From the NCBI GenBank assembly GCA_024516035.1, contig CM044967.1:4830859-4894858 (forward strand): DNA of 64,000 bases, written 5' to 3'. This DNA is from Bactericera cockerelli (taxonomy: Eukaryota; Arthropoda; Insecta; Hemiptera; Triozidae). This document shows, piece after piece, positions 31,028 to 42,222 of this stretch. The position numbers were made by a program, and so were the translations under genes. The notes below the pieces were generated by a model. It had not been told where the DNA came from. It made no database searches and saw only the letters and a list, made by a program, of their open reading frames with translations. The number at the start of each line of letters is the position of its first letter. Positions within the stretch are counted from its first letter, which is position 1.

Positions 31028-31105
31028 GCCGTTCCAGAAACACTCTCCACTCTCAAAATCCCCGAATTTCCGTTTCAAGTTTCAATATTCACCCAACCTT
31101 CACCC
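31028..31105 (+). repeat. Half copy of foldback MITE
   Basis: gttccagaaacactctccac, tccgtttcaagtttcaata; no second arm. A SINE-F tail (gatatgaccatgcagttgaa) follows at 31108-31150. Confidence 0.65.
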
Positions 31106-31307
31106 ATCGTGATATGACCATGCAGTTGAAAGTGATGTTAAACCAAAAAAAAAAGATAAGCCAGAGTTTCCTTCAAGCCTGAGTTTCAACCAGACGCGGC
31201 CGGTGGAAAACTTTTTGGGGGTGCTGCCACATGAAACTGACTATAATGGTATTCATAGAGTCGCTCTTTCAGTATCTAAAGATTTTTAGTTTGTTTAACA
31301 TGCCAAT

Positions 31308-31470
31308 AGTCTGGCTGAGGGACTATAAACAGGGAGTAGACCAGCATTGGCTTGGTTCTGGGGGCCCTTGTCAATTATTAGCCTCCTTGTAAAGACAGTG
31401 GTAGAAGTGCTGAGTCATTCCTTCACTGTCTGGCTACCATCGCTCACGATGACGCCACTCTATGAACATG
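31308..31470 (+). repeat. 38-bp unit plus dispersed body
   Basis: One unit (gactataaacagggagtag) and the full body to cgatgacgccactctatga. Confidence 0.8.
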
Positions 31471-31829
31471 CCAATCCTATTAATTATTCTAGAAATGTGT
31501 GATCTTTTTCATTGTGTTCGAACTGTACGAGCTAAGGACTTGTGAAAATCTTCTCTTTTTCTTTTCTGTCTGGGAGTGCTGCAGCTCCTTAGCACCGGCC
31601 GCGCCTGGTTTCAACCAATCACCATAGCCCAACTTAAGGTCTGGATTATCTTAACTTTAATCCTGTTTTACAATGCGGCTCTTATCAGTCTCGGTGCTGA
31701 CAATCTTAGCTTCATATCTCGTTTCTTATCATCAGGGTACGGGAGATACCATATCTTCACTATCACACTTGTATTTCTGTAACTCTTCTAGTCTTCATCT
31801 CGACAGGTGCCGAATTTTTTTCTCCGATA

Positions 31830-32050
31830 TAAAGTTTCTCTTATATTTAAAGATTTTATTTTCCCCTCTATAGCCTTGAATTGGAGTTGGATTTTTTTTC
31901 AGATTTTATTCTGCCTTAGAAAGACGAATTGGGCATGGATTTTTTTAGGTTTCATTTTCCCCTATAAAGACTTGAATTAGATCTCGATTTTTTTTCTCTT
32001 ATTGAGTTTCTCTTATCTCCAGTTCTCCTATAACCAAGTTCGACTGTAAA
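31830..32050. repeat. pogo-like MITE remnants
   Basis: Repeated tttctcttat and ttgaattgga/ttgaattaga blocks ending ataaccaagttcgactgt. Confidence 0.5.
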
Positions 32051-32097
32051 TGTATATTTATCATCTATGCGCACGCGCAGTAGCGCACACAGAGTTT

Positions 32098-32215
32098 TCA
32101 GCTGGTATCATCAGAATGTCGAGATGGTGCATCAGCATTACCATCAGTTTTTCCTACTTCTACACTTTCTACAGTAACTCTAAGCACGTTGCATCTTGAT
32201 GGTAGTTTAGTTAGT
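32098..32215 (-). CDS. Possible minus-strand terminal exon (weak)
   Basis: The frame runs LPSRCNVLRVTVESVEVG then KTDGNADAPSRHSDDTS and a stop. Composition is protein-like, and the order V-T-V...DAP..S.HSD loosely echoes the start of the exon at 23314 (YVTVNSSEFPCDAP...SIHSDP). The acceptor is not clear because the upstream part merges with dispersed repeat K, so this may be chance. Confidence 0.22.
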
Positions 32216-32340
32216 GGTTGTTGTTGTAGCCAGCTTGGCTGCAGCTGGAGGGGTAAGTGATGGTCTCCAGCCAACTTTATTTCAAAGTTGGCTCGTCCTG
32301 AACCACGTATTTCTATGTGCGATCAACAACCATTAGTCAG
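32215..32340 (+). repeat. Dispersed repeat K
   Basis: gtagccagcttggctgcagc, gtaagtgatggtctccagcc, ttctatgtgcgatcaacaac. A SINE-B head fragment follows at 32336-32405. Confidence 0.7.
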
Positions 32341-32477
32341 TGGTTAAGGTGTCTAGTCTCGTGATCCAGGTAGCTTAGGGATCCGTTGGTTCGAATTCCA
32401 CCCAGTGTATGGTTGGAGACGGTGCCAGAGCGGCGGCGTTACAAAAAGAAGAAGGACGATTTTTTTTATCAAGGTGT

Positions 32478-32612
32478 CTGTCCCGGTGTCTCAGTGGTAA
32501 AGGCGGAACTCTGGTAATCCAGAGGTCGAAACCCGGACATGACAGGTTATCCTCCCATTTCATAAACCTAGTCCTAATCGGGCAGTATAAATAAGGCGAT
32601 ATTATTATTACA
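32478..32612 (+). repeat. SINE-A copy, internally deleted
   Basis: tgtcccggtgtctcagtggt to atcgggcagtataaataagg. Confidence 0.8.
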
Positions 32613-32691
32613 AGTTGCTGTGTGTGTATACGAGTCACACCACGGAGGCTGGCGTCCAAGGGTTTAAATAAAAAGAATTATGCATAACTTA

Positions 32692-32771
32692 CCAGACACA
32701 GTATGCTGAGAAGTTGGCGAATTGAGAGTTAATCCAGATTCTATAACTTCTGAGTGAAGTGGAGATTGCCT
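32692..32771 (-). CDS. Minus-strand exon of an unknown gene
   Basis: 80 bases between acceptor (ttactctttcag) and donor (GTGTCTG|gtaagttat), both good. Two frames are open. One gives QSPLHSEVIESGLTLNSP followed by TSQHTVS and leaves one base; the other gives AISTSLRSYRIWINSQF. The first has the Ser/Thr/Pro-rich composition of the repeat-protein exons at 22.7-23.6 kb. No domain recognised. Confidence 0.5.
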
Positions 32772-32859
32772 GAAAGAGTAATAAAGACTATCATGAAGAC
32801 GACATAAAGGCAGTCTGACAGTATAAAATTTTTTAAATATAAATTATTTTTATTTATTT

Positions 32860-33084
32860 ATCTTCTTTTTTATATATTACATATTACTGTTTATTTAGAT
32901 AGGGATCTTTAAGGGTTGGGTGGAAGAGATTGCCTAAGGCAATAACCCCGCCCTTTAGTTAGGACATATATTATGTATATATTTATTTATTTTTTCTTTA
33001 TTTATTATTATTTTTTTGTTTTGTTATATTGTATTTTGTATTTTCGTTTGTAATTATTTGTATTGTATATGTCCTATTATCTAA

Positions 33085-33117
<33 letters not shown>

Positions 33118-33170
33118 ACTTAACGCCCCAACAATAAAGGCAATTACAAAGTGTAAATAAATAAATAAAT
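32860..33170 (+). repeat. LINE-type 3' end (gggttgggtggaagagattgcc)
   Basis: Contains gggttgggtggaagagattg, ccccgccctttagttaggac, then T-rich low complexity. Inverted counterpart at 37384-37570. Confidence 0.6.
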
Positions 33171-33179
33171 ATACCAGTA

Positions 33180-33336
33180 GCCCGTTCCAGAAACACTCTC
33201 CACTCTCTAAATCTCCGTTTCAACCGTCACACAACGCAATCTGATTGGCTATCGCGTTCAAATGAACCAATCAGAGTGCGTTATGTGACGGTTGAAAGGG
33301 TGATACGGAGAGTAGAGAGTGTTTCTGGAATGGACT
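33180..33336. mobile_element. Foldback MITE, intact palindrome
   Basis: cccgttccagaaacactctc pairs with gagtgtttctggaatgga; inner tttcaaccgtcac with gtgacggttgaaa, and tgattggctatcgcgttca lies at the centre. About 157 bp. Confidence 0.85.
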
Positions 33337-33547
33337 CCAGCAAACCCTAAAAGGATTTTTCATGTTACGAAAAGATTTGGACACCCAAATAATGTTGCAC
33401 CCTGTCCCATCCCGAAACAATATACGGTAATGCCTCGTTGTGTAGAGTATTAGGGTTGGGAAAATAATTATCGGGCCATGCCTCGGGAGGAGCCCCCAGA
33501 TTGACTAACTAGGCTCCTTCCTTGTTCAATGTTCAAGATATAAAAAA

Positions 33548-33807
33548 GTTAAAGTTATCATATTTGTGTCAATCACTTTCGTGATATCACAAATACTCAA
33601 ACTCGCTTTAATAAATCTACGCTGAATCCGGGACTTGAACCACCGACCTCTAGGTTACAAGTACAGGTCCGCCTCCTTTTTTTTAGTTTAGTTTTTATTT
33701 ATTTATTTTTTTTATAAAGAAACATTTATACAAAGGTACTTCTCCTAAGCTTTGAAGGGCTTCTAATAGACAGTAGCTTATCGATGAAGCTACTGAGGTC
33801 GGTAAAC
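33548..33807 (-). repeat. SINE-C copy split by a LINE tail fragment
   Basis: 33548-33668 and 33772-33807 are the two parts of one minus-strand SINE-C. 33669-33771 (aaacatttatacaaaggtac...) is foreign. Confidence 0.75.
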
Positions 33808-33809
33808 TA

Positions 33810-34040
33810 TACATAATAATAATTCCGTGTCCGTGAGATAGGTAGGTATTGATACCTAAATCACGGTGGTGAGAGGATTATATGGACGCCCAGATCCAAT
33901 GTCTAGGCTCCTTTCATGTCCATTGATTCTATTTGGTTTTAACGTCCTGACTTGAGGTAGACAGGACGGGGGTTTTACCCTGCATTCGCTGGGAATCGTA
34001 CCAGCTACCCACATCAACCTCACCCAGCCTGGGTAGATAT
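33810..34040 (-). repeat. SINE-E copy, tail type 1, head missing
   Basis: Minus strand: attccgtgtccgtgagatag, tttcatgtccattgattcta, gacgggggttttaccctgc, tcacccagcctgggtag. Confidence 0.8.
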
Positions 34041-34444
34041 ATTATACATGAAAAGATAATAGATCTTAGGAAACCTCAATCAACAAGCAAGTACCGTTAG
34101 TCCCTTGAGTTTCTGTGTATGTGTTCAACACATATTATTACTTTCAGACCTACACCTTGAGTCTTAACCATTGGACTGCCCCATGCATGTTCCTATGATG
34201 CACCGCCGGTCAGTGAAGTTATTGGACGGTAAAGTTATAACTGTGCGGCCAGCTAGCTGTCATAGGCGGCTGAATATAGGTCATTCATTAGCAGCGAGGG
34301 GGAAACTTTCAGATCCTAGGTTCTTTTAATTCGCCAGGAGTAATAAGCGATATCAAGTGCATTGACCTCGATGACTCTTCTTCTTCAATTACCTACTCTA
34401 AGTGTTCGTAGTCCGAGAAAATTAGATTTTTCATGTTAGAATAC

Positions 34445-34650
34445 TAAATAGTCAAGTGGTTAACGCGCTTATATCTGGTAATTCAGGTAGTCTAGGTATC
34501 CGTTGGTTCGAATCCCACCAAGTGCATGAATTTTTACTCATTCATTTGAGTTTGTGACCACACAATAATAAGACTTGAGGGTTAGAGAAAATGCTTTGAA
34601 CATTAACCTCGCCCGGTGGTTACTTTCCACTGAAAAAGTATTATTATAAT
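34445..34650 (+). repeat. SINE-B copy
   Basis: tagtcaagtggttaacgcgc to tactttccactgaaaaagta. Confidence 0.85.
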
Positions 34651-34653
34651 ATT

Positions 34654-34799
34654 GTGGGTTCGAAACCCAACCGGGACAAGACAAGTTATCCTGCCATTTG
34701 GGATTTTACCACATAATAATATGTCTTGGGCTTACTGCTGGAATAATGGGACTTTAACAGTCTTAATCGGGCAGTATTAATAAGGCAATATTATTATTA
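34654..34799 (+). repeat. SINE-A copy, 5'-truncated
   Basis: Starts in the B box (gtgggttcgaaacccaacc) and runs to the att tail. Confidence 0.8.
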
Positions 34800-35104
34800 T
34801 AATACTTTTCAGAAACTCTTTTTAATTTCCTTTTAAATCGAATTAAAATAAACCAGTTCACATCGTGAGGTGAATGTTAGAGGAGCTTGCACACAGCTGG
34901 GTTTAGTCGGAAACTGATCACGAGTCTGGATTCCGATAGTTGGGTATTATTATTATTATTATTATTTCGATAAAGTTACAATTTCATACATTATCTGCAA
35001 ACCCCTCGGGCAGAAAGTTTACTAGGTCAGTTTATTGGTCGCACAGAATGGCGCATACCACTGAGTGCAACGTGCTTTGACACCACCAGTGTGGGAGACA
35101 ATCG

Positions 35105-35430
35105 GTCCAGCTGGGGGACTATAATAGTCTAGGCTGGAGGACCATTATAGTCCAGCTGGGGGACTATAGTCCAAGCTTGGGTAACTACTATAGTCCAGGC
35201 TGGGGGACTATAATAGTCTAGGCTGGAGGACCATTATAGTCCAAGCTTGGGTAACTACTATAGTCCAAGCTTGAGTAACTACTATAGTCCAGGCTAGGGG
35301 ACTATAATAGTCTAGGCTGGAGGACCATTATAGTCCAAGCTTGGGTAACTACTATAGTCCAGGCTAGGGGACTATAATAGTCTAGGCTGGAGGACCATTA
35401 TAGTCCAGCTGGGGGACTTGTAGTCCAAGC
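35105..35430 (+). repeat. Minisatellite of ctgggggactataatag-type units
   Basis: Short units (gtccagctgggggactata, gtctaggctggaggaccatt, gtccaagcttgggtaactac) form blocks of 70-94 bp repeated from 35132, 35221, 35315 and 35385. Shares ctgggggactata with the 38-bp minisatellite. Confidence 0.85.
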
Positions 35431-35514
35431 ATTGGTGGTCAAAGCGCTAGTCTATAGTCTAGTAATCCAGGTAGTGGGATGATCTAGACCCCATTGTAGA
35501 AACCACTCTACCAC

Positions 35515-35640
35515 TAAGTTCCCAAATCCCCTTTTCAACCGTCACGGAACGCACTCTCATTAGTTTTCGTTCAAATTAACCAATCGAGTGCTTTGTGTGA
35601 CGGTTAAAACGGAGGATTTTTCTCACTCCCATAATCCCCA
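35515..35640. mobile_element. Foldback MITE copy
   Basis: cccaaatccccttttcaacc, gtcacggaacgcactctcat versus gagtgctttgtgtgacggtt. A half copy is at 35775-35815. Confidence 0.65.
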
Positions 35641-35869
35641 ATTATCTCTTTTTCTTTTCCTTCCCCTACCCCATTTCTGTATCTGTATTAGACTTGTGTA
35701 AACAAATTGTAAATTTGATGTACACCAATAAATAAAATCTTATCTTATATTATCTTACAAATGAACCCTGATTGGGGCATTTGAACAAAATTTGACGACT
35801 GAAAGGGAGAAAGGTTGTGGATGTGTCGGATACCACGCAGTTTTTTATTGGAATGAAGAAATAATAGGG

Positions 35870-36130
35870 GTTTACTTCGATAATTTTTTGATATCGTGAA
35901 GTTTTTGGAAACCGGCTCCAATTTACTGGTATTTTGGGGGGACCCGATTGGACTATTTTTTTTTATTATTCACCCTATATTGTGGGTTGTGACATATCAA
36001 ATCCAATCATTTTCGGGTGCTAATTACGAATTTGACGTTAATTTTTAGGTAAATGTTACTGTTAAGTCACCAGTGGTGAAATTTGACTTCTTTTCGAGTG
36101 ATAAAGAAAGTCGTGTGGTGTCACACCAGA
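35870..36130 (+). repeat. Dispersed repeat cassette, second copy
   Basis: Parallels 25110-25440: accggctccaatttactggt, ggggggacccgattggacta, aagtcaccagtggtgaaatt, gacttcttttcgagtgat. Confidence 0.55.
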
Positions 36131-36330
36131 TTTTTAAATACTTTGTTGGGACTACAAACGTACAATATCAATATGTAAAATTTCGTCAATCACTCGTCGT
36201 TCAAATTGGCTGAAAAGATCGAAAAAAGAAGGGGGAAAATCGATTTCATTTGTTTTTGAGTGTGTCAACACAAAATAATAAGACGTGGTAGAACATTGGT
36301 TACTTTTCACTAAAGAGTTTTATTCATATG

Positions 36331-36535
36331 TCTGTCCTGGTAGCTCAGTGGTAAAGGCGGCACTCTGTGAATCCAAAGATTCCAGAGGTCGTGGGTTCGA
36401 AACCCAGCTGGGACATGACAAGTTATCCTCCCATTTGGGATTTTTACCACATAATAATATGTATGGCTGCGGGAATAATGCATGGGACTTAATAGTCCTA
36501 ATCGGGCAGTATAAGTAAGGTATATTATTATTTTA
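36331..36535 (+). repeat. SINE-A copy, complete
   Basis: tctgtcctggtagctcagtg, B box gtgggttcgaaacccagctg, tail taatcgggcagtataagtaa. Confidence 0.88.
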
Positions 36536-36539
36536 TTAT

Positions 36540-37020
36540 TGCTATTGAAAACAAAAGACTAAGGAATTTAATCATATTAATATAGCTATGTATGGTTAGA
36601 AAAAAGTACCCAAATTTAAGTAAAGTAAGTTCTTACAGACCTGTTTTTGCAAATGTTTTTTCACGAAATAATACAACTGACAGAAAATAAAATTCACAAA
36701 TTCAAGTGACTGAATTAATCTGAGCAAAAAACTGAATAAATGACTTTCAGGATCAGTTTCACAATAGAGAAATATGAGAGGACTAGCCAAGCTCACCAGG
36801 CGTTGGGAAAATTTTCTGCCTACGTTGGCAAAAAAACAGGATGCCAACGATTTTTTTTCTCTCGAGGGGAATATTAAGAGTTGGGTTTCAACATTTTTTG
36901 TACTGGACCGACTGTCGGAATGTGGGTAGTGCTGACATACAGTAGGATAGTTTTATCTTTTAGTTTATTGTCCGGGAGCTGGTTTAGGCCTGGCTTTCGA
37001 AACTGAAACTGGTTTAGGCC
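36540..37020. other. Gene-free stretch
   Basis: Minus ORF 36596-36847 is Phe/Leu-rich and unrecognised. 37000-37030 has a 25-bp direct duplication (ggtttaggcctggctttcga). Confidence 0.4.
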
Positions 37021-37119
37021 TGGCTTTCGAAACATGTGTTGAATGTGCACTGGTAGTCAAGTGGTTAAAGCCTAGCGCCTTAACCACTTGACTACCCAGG
37101 TAGCGTAAAAATAAAAACA

Positions 37120-37323
37120 ACAATGTCGCCTCATTTACACTGCCAGATTAGGACTATTAAGTCCCAATATTCCAGCAGTAAGCCCAAGACGTATTATTAT
37201 GTTGTAAAAATCCCAAATGGGAAGATAACTAATAGTCATGTCTCGACCGGGTTTCGAACCCGCGAACTCTGGAATCTCTGGATTCACAGAGTGCCGCCTT
37301 TACCACTGAGCTACCGGGACAGA
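37120..37323 (-). repeat. SINE-A copy
   Basis: Complete minus-strand copy; a plus-strand A tail (taatcgggcagtataaataa) follows immediately to 37380. Confidence 0.85.
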
Positions 37324-37383
37324 CTGGGACTAAATAGTTCTAATCGGGCAGTATAAATAAGGCGATATTATTATTATTATTAT

Positions 37384-37570
37384 ACAACGCTTTATTAGGT
37401 ATAAATGGACATTATGTACATACAAATAATTAAATTTACAATGAAAAAAAATGGAAACAATATATACAATGAAAATGAAAAAGAATAGAAAATATATAAA
37501 AACATAAGTCCTAACTAAAGGGCGGGGTTATTGCCTATGGCAATCTCTTCCACCCAACCCTTTTATTAGT
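37384..37570 (-). repeat. LINE-type 3' end, inverted copy
   Basis: gtcctaactaaagggcgggg, ttgcctatggcaatctcttc, cacccaaccc complement the 32900 copy. Confidence 0.6.
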
Positions 37571-37799
37571 ATTATTACTTACTGAGAGTATGTATGTACA
37601 TTATTTTACATACTGAATATGTATCTACTGAGAGTATGCATTATTAACGTTGCATAAACTCATGTTCGGAATTTCAAGATTATCTGGACTTGCAATTTTT
37701 GAGCGAGTGATAAGAGAGAAAATGCAATTTTAACATTTTCTAACACTTCATCCTACATTACCATCAAACGCAAAATATTTAGTCATGTAAAAACACCCA

Positions 37800-37925
37800 T
37801 TTCAGTAGCTCGGTCTCGTAACCAGATATCCGTTCGAGTCCCTCTGGTTCAGCAAAAATTTAGTAAAGCGAGTTTGAGTAATTGTGATATCACATCGTGA
37901 TTAACACTTATATGATAACTACTTA
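37800..37925 (+). repeat. SINE-C copy, diverged
   Basis: cagtagctcggtctcgtaac, ttagtaaagcgagtttgagt. Confidence 0.7.
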
Positions 37926-37929
37926 CTCG

Positions 37930-38588
37930 TACTAGGGTCAAGAATTTCAGAGGTTCTGAATTGGTTGACTTTATTAGATGGTGTTTTCTTGATAGGGTGA
38001 CACGACTTCTTGATCTTCCTTCTCTCTCGAATTCCGCAATGATGATTGAGATTAACGGCTAAAATTCGCCTTATCAAGGAGAAAGGGTGGGAATTTTAAC
38101 TATTTGTGTACCACCACTAATGGGACTACATAATATACATAATATTAATCAGTACATTCTATGCTCGTCCCAAGAGACGAGCATTCCAAAAAATTTAGTC
38201 CAGGGTCTAAAACTAAATCACAAACAATAAATAAATTTATTTTCACCCAAGAACAAAAGAGATAACGCAGATATATATTCGAATTCGATAGCCGCAAGTT
38301 AAACTTTATCAGTTATTACATGTAACATGTAAAAGTGAGAGATTCAACATCCCCAAAATGGTTCCATTTATAAATATTCGGTATGCTAAAATTGCTAAAT
38401 GAAGGGGCATTACTTGAATAAAGTTGCGCTACTTTATTGGTGAATTTAGGAAAGAAAAAAAAAAAAAATATTACACCCTCTGGAAGAGAGTTTACCCCAA
38501 AAATCTTGGGCCCCGGAGGCTAGCACTCTCTCTCGGAGGTCACACACAGTTCACAAGATATACGTTTTTAATATGCTTCATTTTTTAA
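37930..38588. other. Gene-free stretch
   Basis: No exon with clear splice signals and no recognised repeat. Confidence 0.4.
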
Positions 38589-38825
38589 CGTCGCTTTCAT
38601 CTACATGGTCATATAACGACGGGGGGTTATATCCTCCATTCGCTGAAAACTCATAAACCAGCTACTCAAACTGATCTCACCCAGCCTGAGTGGGTTCGGG
38701 AAGAGCCAGCTTCACGAGGGTTCGAATTTGAATGGTCACACCCATCCAATTCCTTACCTCGCTGGACGTTGCTTAACTTCAGTGACAATGAGAACTGGTG
38801 TATTCAACGTGCCATCGACGCTGGC
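38589..38825 (-). repeat. SINE-F copy (5S-derived), full length
   Basis: On its own strand the copy reads gccagcgtcgatggcacgtt, gttctcattgtcactgaagt, taagcaacgtccagcgaggt, then ggatgggtgacc, which is the C-box of 5S rRNA. Body and tail (atgaccatgtagatgaaag) follow. Confidence 0.88.
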
Positions 38826-39020
38826 TTGTTATGGTTTAAAGAGACATACCACAAGGGCAGAGTCCACCACGGGTTGGTTCCAGCAAAGGCTGGGTCCACC
38901 ACGGGTTGGTGATCGAGGGTTGGCTCCAACTAGGGCTGGGTCGAGATTTTCATGATGACTTCCAGCTCAAAGTGGTATTTAAAGCCTTGAGATTGGTGTA
39001 AAGTTATACTATGTTTCTGG

Positions 39021-39252
39021 GTTTAACTTTCCTTTCAACTGCTAAGATCATGACAAGGAGATTCGCTCTCTAATCGCTGGAAACCTACCAAACAGCTACG
39101 CACAATGACCTCACCCAGCCTAGGTTGGGCCTGAAAATAGCCAGCAACATGAGGTTTGAAATTTGAATGGTCACTCGTCCAAGTCCTAACTTCGCTGGAC
39201 ATTGCTTAACTTTAAGTGATCGAAGGCAGGTGCATTCAACCCTCCGTCGAGA
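39021..39252 (-). repeat. SINE-F copy (5S-derived)
   Basis: Minus strand: caactgctaagatcatgaca, tcacccagcctaggttggg, cgctggacattgcttaactt. Confidence 0.82.
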
Positions 39253-39599
39253 CATGCTCTGGTGGAAAGTCATTGGTTCTGAAAGGAAAAAGTACAATTG
39301 TTCTTGGTCAAAAGTGTTTTACAGTATTTACCTAGTACCTGTTGAAACTTGCCTTAGTGCTAACCTTACCTTCAAGGACCTATAGACATGAGTACTTATT
39401 ATAGTGCACAGTAGCACACCGTCCTGCCAAGTAAAATAGGATAGTATCTAACTATCTAATATAGAAATTGGAAGTATTCCATTCGATTTTGTAAAAAATA
39501 TACTATTACTTCCGAGAAATTTCTAATATTAGAAAGCGGAACTATTGTGTTGGTTTTTTTTTAAAAATATTTTTTTGCTCCGATTTTTCTTCATCTCGT

Positions 39600-39630
39600 C
39601 GTTTTTTTATGTCGAAGACATAAAAAAACG
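39600..39630. repeat. Perfect 14-bp hairpin
   Basis: cgtttttttatgtc and gacataaaaaaacg around gaa, at the end of a LINE tail fragment. Confidence 0.8.
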
Positions 39631-39936
39631 CCTTTGTATAAATGTTTCTTTATAAAGTAAATAAACTATCTGTATTGTATATTGACTTGGCGTCGACAAT
39701 TTACATCGAGCGGTGGTTTACGGGGGGACAGACCAGCTTTCAATGAGTAGCTAGACTTGATCTAGTTTTCTTGTGTGGAATTCCATAACAGGCGTAGTTG
39801 TAACTCTTGTACCCATAAGGTTATCACGACAGTAGATCGAGAAAGTAAAGATGAAGAGTCAACTGTGTACATGACTTGCTTTTTCAAGATGTTTATTTAT
39901 GGAAATACTAGCGGGTTACACCCGCCGCTTCGCCAG

Positions 39937-40207
39937 CCCATCAAACACACACAACGCACACACACCCACCCACACACACACATCACACACACACATCCAC
40001 ACCACCCACACACACATCCACACACACACATCCACACACCACACCCACACACCACCACCACACACCCACACCCACACACACACACACACACACACCACAC
40101 ACCACACACACACACCCCACACACACACCACACACACACCACACACACCACACACACACCACACCACACACACACACACACACACACACACCACACACCA
40201 CACCACA

Positions 40208-40303
<96 letters not shown>

Positions 40304-40373
40304 ACTACACACACACACACACACACACCACACACACCACACACACACACACCACACACACACACCACACACA

Positions 40374-40404
<31 letters not shown>

Positions 40405-40550
40405 CACACACCACACACACACCACACACACCACACACACCACACCACACACACCACACACCTACACACACACACACACACCACACACACACACACCACA
40501 CACACACAACCACACACACACACACACACACACACACAACACACACACAA
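39937..40550 (+). repeat. Long (CA)n / CACACC microsatellite
   Basis: About 610 bp of CA dinucleotides punctuated by CACC and CCCAC. All His/Thr ORFs (plus) and Cys/Val ORFs (minus) here are artefacts of it. Confidence 0.97.
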
Positions 40551-41160
40551 AATGTCATTTAGGTTTGAAAAAAAACCTGAATATTTTTTGTCGCCCATCT
40601 ATTTTCTGGCCTTCCCCGGCGTAGCTCAAGAATGGCTCATCAGAATTTCGCGATCAATATGTCAAATGAAAGCCTAAACCCTTGCCTAAAACTTTCTCGC
40701 TCTGAGTTGATAGGTCGTCACTTCAAATTTCGAGAAAAAATGTCATTTAGGTCAAAAAACGTGAATATTTTACATGTTACCCATCCATTTTTTTACCTTA
40801 CCCGGCGTAGCTCAAGAACGGCTCATCAGAAATTCGCGATCGATATGTCAATTGAAAGCTCAAGCCCTTGCCTAAAACTTTCTCGCTTTGAGTTGATAGG
40901 TCGTCGCGACAAATTTCGAGAAAAAATGTCATTTATGTCAAAAAACGTGCATTTTTTTTGCGTCACCCATCCATTTTTATCCTTACTCATTGTAGCTTAA
41001 CCTCAGGGAGATATAATCTAGCCTAGAAGAATTTCCTGATCCAAGCGGACCTATGTGCAAAATTTCAGGTTTCTCGGTCAAACGGTGTGGATTTGTATAA
41101 AGAACATACATTCATACATACACACACACATACAGACAGCTTTCTTTTATAGATATAGAT
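40551..41160 (+). repeat. 186-bp tandem repeat and repeat end
   Basis: gtagctcaag/gtagctta recurs at 40621, 40807 and 40992 (steps 186 and 185), with shared aaaactttctcgctttgag, ttgataggtcgtc and aaaaaatgtcatttaggtc. It ends tttcaggtttctcggtcaaa ... cttttatagatatagat, typical of a dispersed-element terminus. Confidence 0.85.
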
Positions 41161-41242
41161 TGTATTATAAAATGATTCGTGCGTATATGTGTGTGATCCA
41201 ACATGGAGTTTGATACTCTCGATTTCAATATTTTTTAAAAAA

Positions 41243-41372
41243 TTATCATATTTGTGTTAATCACTATCGTGATACTCAAACTTGCTTTACTAAATCTACG
41301 CTGAAACCGGGACTTGAACCACCGACCTCCAGGTTGCAAGTCCGCTGCCTTATCGATCAAGCTGGTCGATCG
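41243..41372 (-). repeat. SINE-C copy
   Basis: Minus strand: gtgttaatcactatcgtgat to gccttatcgatcaagct. Confidence 0.8.
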
Positions 41373-42005
41373 ATTTCAAAACACTTTTTATGCTAGACGT
41401 GAAATAAGGGTGAAAACCTATGATGCCCCTTCAAATTCTTCTTCTTCTTTCACTTTGCCTTTTTCCAAACCTACTTGGGGTCGGCATTGTTCAACCTCAT
41501 GTTTGCCCCTTCAAATTGCATAACAAAAAGGAGACTCATCAAGATATTTTCATTTATTTATGAAACATTCAGGTATTTTTTTTCCTGTTTTTTTTTTTTA
41601 TCAAAAAAACTTATTATTTTTTTATTTTATTTTATTTTATTATTATTTTTTTTTTTTTTGATTATAAGTTATTAAAAATTAGTTCTCATCACAAAGTCAA
41701 AAGTCAAAAACCAAAATTATTTATTATCTTCCTCCTTTCACTCTGGTATTAATCCGCCTCAAACAATTAGAAGTTTACTATGGTGAGCAACATCTTGAAA
41801 TTTTTAAGAATAAATCACTCACCCTCTGAGTTTCCGTTCTTGGCAATCCCAGGTAGAAATATAAAAAAATTCCTAGTTTCGTTTTGTTTTTCCACGAAAA
41901 ATGTTCCTAGAATATCTAGTTGCGTGTTGCGTCCTAAATTTGTTTTAAGGCGCAATTGTTGATACCTAACTTTACAACTCATCTTAAGAAACATAATATC
42001 ATTGA

Positions 42006-42118
42006 GGGTGGAATTAATAGACTTTTTTTGTAATACCTCTGTGGCGCTAAGTCGCTAAGGGAAAACCGACGCTTAGCAACGACTTGTGATATAGAATTTG
42101 TCTATTAATTTCGCCCTA
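42006..42118. mobile_element. Short MITE, GGGCGAAATTAATAGAC family
   Basis: gagggtggaattaatagac and gtctattaatttcgccct as inverted ends; 113 bp; internal taatacctctgtggcgctaa. Confidence 0.82.
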
Positions 42119-42222
42119 AGCGTAAGAAATATATCATAGGTAATTTCCTATTCTTATTTTCCATTCCTCCCTAGCTTCAAACTTACCTGCAGACTTCTTG
42201 AGTATTTGCTGACTTACCTGCA

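Noticed and set aside
39775..40677. His/Thr-rich and Cys/Val-rich ORFs on both strands
   Set aside because: They are translations of a CA/GT microsatellite in every frame.
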